A stretch of DNA of 37,678 bases from a virus: IMG/VR virus record IMGVR_UViG_3300020580_000005, positions 1 to 37,678 of that record; one strand, given 5' to 3'. A program made the position numbers and the translations under genes. This document shows positions 22,701 to 28,617 of this stretch, piece after piece; position 1 is the first letter of the stretch, and each line of letters starts with the position of its first letter. The notes under the pieces are model-generated. The model had not been told where the DNA came from. It worked only from the letters and a program-made list of their open reading frames with translations, and ran no database searches.

Positions 22701-22868
22701 TTACAATACAATAAAAACTTAAGTACCGATGAAAAATTAGATCTTTTATTGATGCTAAATTCATCGATTATAAGTTACATAGCACATAAGGAACCATTGT
22801 TTTTAGAATACATTGATGAAGAAATGGCTAAGTTTAATAACGAAGCTTTGGGAGGCGAACATGAGTGA
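22692..22868 (+). CDS. Small helical protein, family B1, member 2
   Basis: A 58-residue protein, the same length as member 1: KLDLLLMLNSSIISYIAHKE, then PLFLEYIDEEMAKFN. It ends GGEHE, a variant of GDENE. The 8-base overlaps at both ends (ATGAATAA and ATGAGTGA) are kept. Probably the direct duplicate of member 1, then diverged. Confidence 0.65.
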   Translation: MNKLQYNKNLSTDEKLDLLLMLNSSIISYIAHKEPLFLEYIDEEMAKFNNEALGGEHE

Positions 22869-23064
22869 CGAACAAACCGAAAAGAGAGATATAGTTTTGA
22901 ACATTAACTTTGAGATAAACAAAGAGGATGTGATATTTGTTAGGTATGCATTTGTTCCTCGTTTTTTGTCTCATCTTAAGGAAAACAATAGCCATCGTGA
23001 GCGCTTTATTTCTGAATTGATAGAAAGATTAAATGGATATATAGATGGAGATGAAAATGAGTGA
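22861..23064 (+). CDS. Small alpha/beta protein, family B2, member 1
   Basis: A 67-residue protein: MSDEQTEKRDIVLNINFEIN (strand-like), VIFVRYAFVPRFLSHLKENN, then RERFISELIERLNGYI and GDENE. It matches the gene at 24170 (IIPSFLRHLKNHREECDTFF) and more weakly that at 23235. It is a different fold from B1, suggesting B1/B2 pairs. Confidence 0.62.
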   Translation: MSDEQTEKRDIVLNINFEINKEDVIFVRYAFVPRFLSHLKENNSHRERFISELIERLNGYIDGDENE

Positions 23065-23242
23065 TTCTATATTTTTAACAAAAGAAGAATTTTTATTTGA
23101 AACAGATAAAAGGATTAAGAAACTTGAAGAAGCGGTAGAATTCTTGAGTAGAGTTTCAGGTTTTCATACTGGATACCTTGAGTCAGAAGACCCAATTTTT
23201 AAGCGTAATTTTCATAAATTTTTTGGAGATAGTGATGGGTAA
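23057..23242 (+). CDS. Small helical protein, family B1, member 3
   Basis: A 61-residue protein with a longer N-terminal helix (FETDKRIKKLEEAVEFL), then SRVSGFHTGYLESEDPIFKR, very close to member 1 (GFISSYLESRDPHFK). It ends FFGDSDG. The ribosome site GGAG and the 8-base overlap (ATGAGTGA) are conserved. Confidence 0.65.
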   Translation: MSDSIFLTKEEFLFETDKRIKKLEEAVEFLSRVSGFHTGYLESEDPIFKRNFHKFFGDSDG

Positions 23243-23453
23243 TGAAGCAAGTGATGTACTTTTACAGCTTACTGTACTTGATATTAAAAATGATGATAAC
23301 ACTTATTCGCAAAAATGTTGCATTTCATATAAAAAATCTTTTGCTAGATTTCTTAAGTTGGAGGAATTACCTAGAGATCTTTTTTTTGATTTTATTATAA
23401 ATAAATTAAAGGAAGGCGTTGATAATTTCTCATCAGGAGATGAAAATGAGTGA
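23235..23453 (+). CDS. Small alpha/beta protein, family B2, member 2
   Basis: A 72-residue protein: ASDVLLQLTVLDIKNDDNTY, SYKKSFARFLKLEELPRDLF, FDFIINKLKEG, ending SSGDENE. The order of strands then S-FARFLK...FF-IINKLK parallels FVPRFLSHLK...FI-ELIERL of member 1. It follows a B1 gene, as member 1 does. Confidence 0.6.
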   Translation: MGNEASDVLLQLTVLDIKNDDNTYSQKCCISYKKSFARFLKLEELPRDLFFDFIINKLKEGVDNFSSGDENE

Positions 23454-23661
23454 TTTTGAAGTTAAAGTAAAAAGTGATATTGACGAAATAAATAGAAAGT
23501 TGAACATATTAATTCAAGCTATTGAGTGGATGACACAATATAACATGTTAAATGATCCGAACTATCTATATACCATAGATACATTGAGAGTAAAGTTAAG
23601 TGAAGATATTAATAAATTAAGAAATAATTGTAATAAATCCACTGGAGATACCGATGAGTAA
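23446..23661 (+). CDS. Small helical protein, family B1, member 4
   Basis: A 71-residue protein: SDIDEINRKLNILIQAIEWM, TQYNMLNDPNYLYTIDTLRV, ending STGDTDE. The helix-turn-DP-x-hydrophobic-helix layout fits B1, though it is the most diverged member. ATGAGTGA and ATGAGTAA overlaps flank it. Confidence 0.6.
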   Translation: MSDFEVKVKSDIDEINRKLNILIQAIEWMTQYNMLNDPNYLYTIDTLRVKLSEDINKLRNNCNKSTGDTDE

Positions 23662-23902
23662 TGAGTTAGAATTATTATTGGATATTGCTAATCAATTTCA
23701 TTTATTAGCAAAGCGTGTGAAAGAAATTGATAATCTATCCACTCAATTGGGTAATTGTTTTTATGATTGCTCTATGAATTATAATAATCCAAAATTTCCC
23801 GATAAACTTCTTGCAAAATGGATGACTGCATGCATTAAGTTTAGGAAAAAGCATGATATTATTGATTCAAAGATATATAACTTATTGGGGGAAGCGAAAT
23901 AA
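23654..23902 (+). CDS. Small helical protein of the array
   Basis: An 82-residue protein: LELLLDIANQFHLLAKRVKE, CFYDCSMNYNNPKFPDKLLA, KWMTACIKFRKKHDIIDSKI. Its last third (LAKWMTACIKFRKKHDIIDSK) is weakly like LSKWNDLLAQFKEAASEIDTK in the next gene. It lacks the GDENE end and joins the next gene by TAATG. Confidence 0.55.
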   Translation: MSNELELLLDIANQFHLLAKRVKEIDNLSTQLGNCFYDCSMNYNNPKFPDKLLAKWMTACIKFRKKHDIIDSKIYNLLGEAK

Positions 23903-24177
23903 TGGGTGAGAAAAAAGTTTCTGCAAAACAAATGGAATCTGAACTTAAAGAGCTAAATGACCTGCATGTAAATCTTAATGAGATTCTTGACCAAATACAT
24001 GGGTTATTAAGAATGGCACATGACCTTCGGGACCATTTAAACTCGACATCTCTATACTTTGGCAGTTCAACAGTAAGAAAAGTTAATTTATCTAAATGGA
24101 ATGATTTATTGGCCCAATTTAAAGAGGCTGCATCGGAGATTGATACGAAATTATTTGAGAGGAATGAAAATGAGTAA
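23902..24177 (+). CDS. Coiled-coil small protein of the array
   Basis: A 91-residue helical protein: SAKQMESELKELNDLHVNLN, EILDQIHGLLRMAHDLRDHL, then VNLSKWNDLLAQFKEAASEI, ending FERNENE. Leu-rich heptads suggest a coiled coil. The ending NENE and the overlap ATGAGTAA are a diverged form of the array junction. Confidence 0.55.
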   Translation: MGEKKVSAKQMESELKELNDLHVNLNEILDQIHGLLRMAHDLRDHLNSTSLYFGSSTVRKVNLSKWNDLLAQFKEAASEIDTKLFERNENE

Positions 24178-24391
24178 GCCAGAGATAAAGATTACCTTGC
24201 AACAAGAAAGTGTATTAGATATCAGCGTTTATGTTGATGAAAAAGGGGGAGCAGATAGTAGAGTTGCAATTATTCCAAGCTTCTTAAGGCACCTTAAGAA
24301 TCACCGTGAAGAATGTGATACGTTTTTTGATGATTTAATTATACAGTTTAAGAAGCATATAAATGAGTATGAAGATGAGCTGGTTAATTAA
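24170..24391 (+). CDS. Small alpha/beta protein, family B2, member 3 (last of array)
   Basis: A 73-residue protein: MSKPEIKITLQQESVLDISV, VAIIPSFLRHLKNHREECDT, FFDDLIIQFKKHI. It is a clear relative of the gene at 22861. It ends NEYEDELVN without a junction motif because no coupled gene follows. A 157-base gap with a promoter comes next. Confidence 0.62.
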   Translation: MSKPEIKITLQQESVLDISVYVDEKGGADSRVAIIPSFLRHLKNHREECDTFFDDLIIQFKKHINEYEDELVN

Positions 24392-24485
24392 TATATGGTA
24401 TCACCTGACAGGGAGGGGGAAATTTGCCACTCCGCTTTCAAGATTGGTAGAGAGGGATGATGCTCCTGACATATATATACCTCGA

Positions 24486-24514
24486 ATGACACCTCCTTCT
24501 AAATAGGCTATACT
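24486..24514 (+). promoter_or_regulatory. Promoter for the outer-membrane protein gene
   Basis: -35 ATGACA (24486-24491), 17-base spacer, -10 TATACT (24509-24514), about 35 bases before the ATG at 24549. The ribosome site ACGGAGGCTGTC follows. An own promoter allows expression independent of the early operon. Confidence 0.55.
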
Positions 24515-24548
24515 ATAAGTAAGCAAGAATTTTAGCACGGAGGCTGTC

Positions 24549-25169
24549 ATGGTTAAATTATTAATCGGTGTCATTTCTGTTGTTTATATTTCTACTGCTA
24601 ACTGCAATCCTTACTTGGGAATGGATGCCCAAGTTCGCCATATAAACTTTAAACAAGACTTTTATGGCATTACTCTTAAGAGACATTATCCACAATGTAA
24701 TGTTTTTGTAGGTTATATGCTTAACGATCATTTCGGTCTTGAAGCTGGATATTCGTTATCAAAAAATCAATATACTTCTAAGAAGTCTAACCCTATTTTC
24801 ATTCCTAACAAGAACCCTAGGCTTAATAGTATTAAATATGATATGAGCCATGCTACACCAAAATTTAGTGCATGGAATATGAATCTTACAGGTTCGCTTC
24901 CTTTAAATGAAAGCATGAATCTTATTGGTTCAGTTGGCGTAACATGCTTAAAAATACAAATAAAAAATATATTTTCCAATGAGCAAACTATTCATTATAT
25001 AAAGCATAAATCAGTTTTAAGATTGAGTGGCGGAGTGCAATTCAAGCTGTTAGACTATGTGGGATTGAGGCCCACGGTTATCTGGGAAAATACTTCAAGG
25101 ATAATGTTAGGTAACGCTAAGCCAAAAAATAGCATTCAGTATGGCCTTGGCATAATCCTAACTATTTAA
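24549..25169 (+). CDS. Phage-encoded outer-membrane beta-barrel protein
   Basis: A 206-residue protein with a signal peptide (MVKLLIGVISVVYISTANC, cleavage about residue 19-20). Alternating strands follow: YLGMDAQVRHINF, CNVFVGYMLNDHFGLEAGYS, FSAWNMNLTGSLPL, LIGSVGVTCLKIQI, VLRLSGGVQFKLLDYVGLRP, ending SIQYGLGIILTI. Size and strand count suggest an eight-stranded OmpA/OmpX-type barrel; lambda Lom is a known phage parallel in layout. It may alter adhesion, serum resistance or phage receptor access in an infected or lysogenic cell. The role is inferred. Confidence 0.75.
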   Translation: MVKLLIGVISVVYISTANCNPYLGMDAQVRHINFKQDFYGITLKRHYPQCNVFVGYMLNDHFGLEAGYSLSKNQYTSKKSNPIFIPNKNPRLNSIKYDMSHATPKFSAWNMNLTGSLPLNESMNLIGSVGVTCLKIQIKNIFSNEQTIHYIKHKSVLRLSGGVQFKLLDYVGLRPTVIWENTSRIMLGNAKPKNSIQYGLGIILTI

Positions 25170-25197
25170 TGTCTGCCACTAATCCCGGGGCAAAATT

Positions 25198-25374
25198 ATG
25201 CTTGATACATTTCCTGTCGAACACCTTAAACAAGAGGTAAGATTACTGACTCTTAAACTTGATGCTTTGGTAAAAATTACTGAAGTGGTTTGTTTACATC
25301 TTAGTGATAAAGATGGCTCATTCGAGAAGCTGCTAGAAAAAGGCTGTCAGTCTTTCTTGAGTGATAGCGATTAA
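25198..25374 (+). CDS. Small helical protein before the replication gene
   Basis: A 58-residue protein: MLDTFPVEHLKQEVRLLTLK, LDALVKITEVVCLHLSDKDG, then FEKLLEKGCQSFLSDSD. A GGGG tract (CCGGGGCAAAATT) serves as ribosome site. Helical, leucine-rich, no known domain. It lies between the barrel gene and the Rep leader; a copy-control or Rep-accessory role is only a guess. Confidence 0.5.
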   Translation: MLDTFPVEHLKQEVRLLTLKLDALVKITEVVCLHLSDKDGSFEKLLEKGCQSFLSDSD

Positions 25375-25416
25375 TTAAAAATAAGATTACTATTGTTTTT
25401 GTATTTTAGATTGACA

Positions 25417-25446
25417 CCCCCTCTTTGCGTTTCAAACAAGAGGAGG
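25417..25446 (+). promoter_or_regulatory. Hairpin masking a ribosome site ahead of the Rep leader frames
   Basis: CCTCTT (25420-25425) pairs with AAGAGG (25438-25443); after one C/A mismatch CC (25417-25418) pairs with GG (25445-25446). The 3' arm contains the perfect ribosome site AGGAGG (25441-25446). Folding would hide it and silence the downstream chain of frames. The TTGACA at 25411 has no -10 and is not called as a promoter. Confidence 0.5.
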
Positions 25447-25456
25447 ATCTAAGTCT

Positions 25457-25501
25457 ATGTTTATTCCACAACCACGAGGATTTTCACATGCGTCATCATA
25501 A
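25457..25501 (+). CDS. Possible Rep leader peptide 1 (14 residues)
   Basis: ATG lies 10 bases after the perfect ribosome site AGGAGG. It encodes MFIPQPRGFSHASS and ends inside the next leader frame, whose ATG is at 25488. It may serve only to bring ribosomes to the Rep gene. Low coding evidence. Confidence 0.3.
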   Translation: MFIPQPRGFSHASS

Positions 25502-25604
25502 CAAATCTACCGAAATTGTCAATAGTCTTTTACAGTTTCATTTTATCAAACTTAATTTAAGCCAACTTACTTCATTTATTTGGGAGGGATCCTCGCGTGT
25601 CTAA
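25488..25604 (+). CDS. Possible Rep leader peptide 2 (38 residues)
   Basis: MRHHNKSTEIVNSLLQFHFI then KLNLSQLTSFIWEGSSRV. Ribosome site ACGAGGATTTTCAC. Its TAA overlaps the GTG start of Rep by eight bases (GTGTCTAA), the same overlap size used in the small-gene arrays. Translation of Rep from a GTG may depend on this leader, as repA of IncFII-type plasmids depends on its leader peptide. Confidence 0.4.
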   Translation: MRHHNKSTEIVNSLLQFHFIKLNLSQLTSFIWEGSSRV

Positions 25605-26913
25605 ATTTTTAATTGACGAACCTTTTATTCAAGTTTCGGTGTCTTTGATGCTTGAAATTGGCCAAGCGAGAGCAGTTGTTCTGCAGAAACTTCATTCATT
25701 AACGCTTAATGGGAAGCCTTATTTGGCTACCTATCAGGATTGGAATGAACTGTTACCATTCGTAAGTTATGATAATTTTAAAAGAATTCTTATATGGTTG
25801 GAAAGTAAGAATCTTATAATATCAAAAAGTGAACAAGGTAAAAGGCGAAAATATTATTCTTTAAATCCTAAAGCCTTGTCCGCTCAAGGTTTTGAGATTA
25901 TCGAATCTTCAATCTTTCATAAGAATTATTCAAATAAGAAAATGTCATTTATTTTACCTTCTTTAGTTAACTTAGTTGGTCTCACATCTGCAATATTTCT
26001 TCAAGATTTTTATTATCAGAATGGAAATAACTTTAGTCAGATGACCCAAAAAGAAATTAATAAATGGATACCGTATGTCGGCTTAAGACAAGTCGAAATT
26101 CTTTTCCGTGATTTACAAATAATTGAAATCATTAAATCTGAATTTCGTGATGAGTCCAGTAAACATGACGGTAAGCATTACTCAGTTAATAAACCAAGAA
26201 TTGATGATTTATTAATAAGTTCAGTTGCTGAAATCGCTAAAAATGGGGAAAGTCGCAAAAGATCGGGGGGTGTGGATAACTCCTTGATTGTGGATAACTT
26301 TGAAGATCAAAGTCGCAAAAGATCGGGACTAAAGTCGCAAAAGATCGGGACTAAAGTCGCAAAAGATCGGGACTTCTCTATAGATCAAGATCAAGTAAGA
26401 TCTTTTAAAGATAACAATACTAATATCATGGGGCGGAAGCCAGATTGTGGTATAATACCAACCATGAAAGATAATATTGTTTCTTTAAAAGAAAGATTGA
26501 TGACTTTTAAAATTCACCCGATCAAGGCTGATAATTTATTGACTACTTTTTCAGTTCAGAGAATTGAAGATGTTTTAGCGTCAGCTCTAAAAAAAGAGAA
26601 GCAAGATGGAAAACCAATTTTTGGGGGTTGGATTGTTAAAGCACTTGAATTGAATTGGAATTTGAAACCATCAGTGAAGAAGGAGAAAGTAATGACTACA
26701 CATATTAATCCAGAAAACTCAGTTCTTAGACGTGAACTCGAGGAAAACACAAGACTTGCTTTGCAAGCAATTGATTCAGTAAAGCGTTCGGCTGATGATG
26801 TTGGTAGATATCACATGCATATAATTCGCAAGATGCTTCCAAAAACTGTTGCTGAAAGAAATCGGCATGGCGTTGATAACATTGTTGATCTACACTCAAG
26901 TTCTGAGGCTTAA
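25597..26913 (+). CDS. Replication initiator with twin winged-helix domains and in-gene origin
   Basis: A 438-residue protein starting at GTG (ribosome site GGGAGGGATCC). Residues ~20-95 form a winged helix (ARAVVLQKLHSLTLNGKPYL, DWNELLPFVSYDNFKRILIW, GKRRKYYSLN). Residues ~115-205 form a second (FLQDFYYQNG, FSQMTQKEINKWIPYVGLRQ, GKHYSVNKPRI). Residues ~218-259 are encoded by the iterons and are Lys/Arg/Ser-rich. A C-terminal domain (VQRIEDVLASALKKEK, GGWIVKALELNWNLKP) may recruit helicase. Lambda O and P22 gp18 likewise carry origin iterons in the middle of their gene. It binds the origin and starts replication with host enzymes. Confidence 0.78.
   Translation: MSKFLIDEPFIQVSVSLMLEIGQARAVVLQKLHSLTLNGKPYLATYQDWNELLPFVSYDNFKRILIWLESKNLIISKSEQGKRRKYYSLNPKALSAQGFEIIESSIFHKNYSNKKMSFILPSLVNLVGLTSAIFLQDFYYQNGNNFSQMTQKEINKWIPYVGLRQVEILFRDLQIIEIIKSEFRDESSKHDGKHYSVNKPRIDDLLISSVAEIAKNGESRKRSGGVDNSLIVDNFEDQSRKRSGLKSQKIGTKVAKDRDFSIDQDQVRSFKDNNTNIMGRKPDCGIIPTMKDNIVSLKERLMTFKIHPIKADNLLTTFSVQRIEDVLASALKKEKQDGKPIFGGWIVKALELNWNLKPSVKKEKVMTTHINPENSVLRRELEENTRLALQAIDSVKRSADDVGRYHMHIIRKMLPKTVAERNRHGVDNIVDLHSSSEA
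26249..26374 (+). other. Replication origin: four iterons and two perfect DnaA boxes inside rep
   Basis: The core AAAGTCGCAAAAGATCGGG occurs at 26249, 26309, 26331 and 26353. The last three are tandem with a 22-base period (the repeat adds ACT). Between copies 1 and 2, TGTGGATAA occurs at 26271-26279 and 26289-26297; its complement TTATCCACA is the consensus DnaA box. AT-rich sequence follows (26375-26430). Because 22 is not a multiple of 3, each tandem copy is read in another frame (SRKRSG, KSQKIG, KVAKDR), so selection acts on DNA. Confidence 0.85.
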
Positions 26914-26961
26914 AACGTCTCGGCCCTTGCGTCATAACCTTAGTGATGTCTCTCCAGGAAT

Positions 26962-26987
26962 AAACCCCGATTTTGTCGTCGGGGTTT
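26962..26987 (+). terminator. Terminator-like hairpin after rep
   Basis: AAACCCCGA (26962-26970), 8-base loop, TCGGGGTTT (26979-26987): nine perfect pairs with four G-C and T at the 3' end. The T run is only three long, so termination may be partial. Read on the other strand it is equally stable. It separates the rep gene from the packaging genes. Confidence 0.55.
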
Positions 26988-27264
26988 CAAGGGTACTTAA
27001 TTATACCATTAACAAATGTTGACTGACTCATTTTATATTTCTTTTTACTTTTTAACTTTAAAGTTCGGATGGAGTGATGCGCCTCTATGTTTATTTGGCC
27101 AAAATTTTGAAATTGAGGTACCTACAAGCCACGTTTGGACTGTACCCTATACCTTACTGACCCCTAGCTCGAAATCGCCTCTTATGGACTTTATTTTTGT
27201 ACATTTTGTCTATCGGGCAAAATTGACTGAATCTGGTAGGTTTTGCCAGAATCCTATGATTGCA
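26988..27264. other. Non-coding gap between replication and packaging genes
   Basis: No convincing gene; a 93-codon frame at 27016-27297 lacks a ribosome site and resembles random AT-rich sequence. GGCAAAA (27216-27222) and TTTTGCC (27241-27247) form an inverted repeat that could be an operator or packaging-related site. The late promoter follows immediately. Confidence 0.4.
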
Positions 27265-27294
27265 TTGACATTTGTGAGTACATACACTTACTAT
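27265..27294 (+). promoter_or_regulatory. Promoter at the head of the packaging/late genes
   Basis: Consensus -35 TTGACA (27265-27270), 18-base spacer, -10 TACTAT (27289-27294). The first gene starts at 27329 behind CAGGGAGTTTCCA. It is the only good promoter ahead of terS, terL and portal, so it is a candidate late promoter, perhaps helped by an unrecognised activator. Confidence 0.5.
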
Positions 27295-27328
27295 TAATCA
27301 GACAGGTTTTCAAACAGGGAGTTTCCAA

Positions 27329-27862
27329 ATGCCAATATGTCCAGCATGTCGAGGTCAAAAAAAGATTCAGGGGATGGGGTCGATGGGTGAGACCGACTGT
27401 AAAACTTGTAAGGGAACTGGATTAGAGCCTGTCTCGGTTGAATTTAAATCTGATGTTATTAAGATGCCTGAAAACGAAAAATTTACAGTTATGTCTATCG
27501 AGTTGAAACCCGTGGAACCTACGGTGGAACTAATACTCAGTGAGTCTGTCAGACATCCACAGCTTGCAGAAGGGGAATGTTTTACAACAAACAATTGGGT
27601 TCCCTCTGATGGCATGTTGGAACATGGAGGCCTTCGAAAAGGCGGCATTAAAAGCACTGTTGAAACTTGGTCGGATGATGCCTTGACGATGAAAGGCGGA
27701 GATATTGGGAAAGCTGAAGCGTTGGAACATATAGTTGAAACTCATGAAGCTGCTTTGGCTAACTTAGGTAAACCATCGAATTGTTTTGAACCTGAAGTTT
27801 CTAAATCATCTGAAACAATGGCTGAAAGATTAAAACGGAAATATACAAAATCAACTAAATGA
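27329..27862 (+). CDS. Zinc-binding protein with DnaJ-type CxxCxG motifs
   Basis: A 177-residue protein. MPICPACRGQKKIQ and DCKTCKGTG give CPAC-x-G and CKTC-x-G-x-G, one zinc site of the DnaJ cysteine-rich type, within the first 32 residues. The rest has no known domain; residues ~85-120 (GECFTTNNWVPSDGMLEHGG) are Gly/Asn-rich and the end is basic. Small DnaJ-like zinc proteins are common in phages, often near packaging or structural genes. It may help fold or recruit a partner. First gene of the packaging operon. Confidence 0.65.
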   Translation: MPICPACRGQKKIQGMGSMGETDCKTCKGTGLEPVSVEFKSDVIKMPENEKFTVMSIELKPVEPTVELILSESVRHPQLAEGECFTTNNWVPSDGMLEHGGLRKGGIKSTVETWSDDALTMKGGDIGKAEALEHIVETHEAALANLGKPSNCFEPEVSKSSETMAERLKRKYTKSTK

Positions 27863-27884
27863 TTCTAGGACGGAATTTGAATTT

Positions 27885-28106
27885 ATGACTGAAATGAAAG
27901 AAGCTGAGCATCTGATTTACCAAATTAATATCGATTTCGATAAGTTCGTTAAAGAATTAAAAGACGATGAAGAAGCGATGAATTCTGTACCGCTTCAAGA
28001 TAGAAAAATTGAAGGTGAAATTGATAAAACAAAGTTATTGGAATTACAAGATAGCTTAGATTCTCTTCAAGCTGAGATAAAAAGATTAAATGGAAAAACT
28101 AAATAA
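27885..28106 (+). CDS. Small acidic coiled-coil protein
   Basis: A 73-residue protein with two charged helices: NIDFDKFVKELKDDEEAM and KTKLLELQDSLDSLQAEIKR, heptad-like. Flanking junctions both contain TTCTAGGAYGGAATT. It directly precedes the small terminase. Function unknown, possibly a packaging accessory. Confidence 0.55.
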   Translation: MTEMKEAEHLIYQINIDFDKFVKELKDDEEAMNSVPLQDRKIEGEIDKTKLLELQDSLDSLQAEIKRLNGKTK

Positions 28107-28122
28107 ATTCTAGGATGGAATT

Positions 28123-28617
28123 ATGGCAAAGGAAAAAGAATTTCAGGTAACCAAAAGAGTAAGAAAACCTGTTAAACGGCCATCAACAAAAAGTCCGATT
28201 AAAATTGATACCGCATTGGTGAGACCTGTTGGTGCCCCAGCTTTTCCTTGGACTGATGAATTAGAAATTGAAATTGCTGATTATATTGCTACTCATCCAA
28301 TGTCTCTTAAAAAATGTTATGAAAATAATCCACACTGGCCACAAATAAATTGTATTTTTGAAAGAATTCACAAGAGCCCCAAATTTGGCGACATGTATCT
28401 AGTTGCCAAACAACAACAGGTCTTCGCTTTTAACGAAGAATCAATAAATGTTTTGGATGAAGTTAAACAAGACCCCGATCTCGTACCTTGGGGTAGAGAA
28501 GCAATTAAGCAATACAACTGGCAAGCGGCTCGCCTAAAACCTAGAACATTCGGAGACAAAAGCGCTATCGAAGTAACGCAAATTAGCCATGAAGCTTCAC
28601 TTGATGTTCTAAAATGA
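28123..28617 (+). CDS. terS: Terminase small subunit
   Basis: A 164-residue protein, the size of P22 gp3 (162). A basic N-terminus (residues 1-35, Lys/Arg/Pro-rich) is followed by a helix-turn-helix-like stretch: IADYIATHPMSLKKCYENNP, HWPQINCIFERIHKSPKFGD, MYLVAKQQQVFAFNEE. It then has IKQYNWQAARLKPRTFGDK, a pattern recurrent in small terminases. It recognises DNA and starts headful packaging. Its stop overlaps the terL start by four bases (ATGA), as in many terS/terL pairs. Confidence 0.82.
   Translation: MAKEKEFQVTKRVRKPVKRPSTKSPIKIDTALVRPVGAPAFPWTDELEIEIADYIATHPMSLKKCYENNPHWPQINCIFERIHKSPKFGDMYLVAKQQQVFAFNEESINVLDEVKQDPDLVPWGREAIKQYNWQAARLKPRTFGDKSAIEVTQISHEASLDVLK

Noticed and set aside
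25411-25439. Promoter from TTGACA at 25411 for the rep gene
   Set aside because: No acceptable -10 lies 16-18 bases downstream; the sequence is part of the 5' arm region of the ribosome-site hairpin.
27016-27297. 93-codon frame in the gap before the packaging genes
   Set aside because: No ribosome site, no family resemblance, and it overlaps the late promoter.
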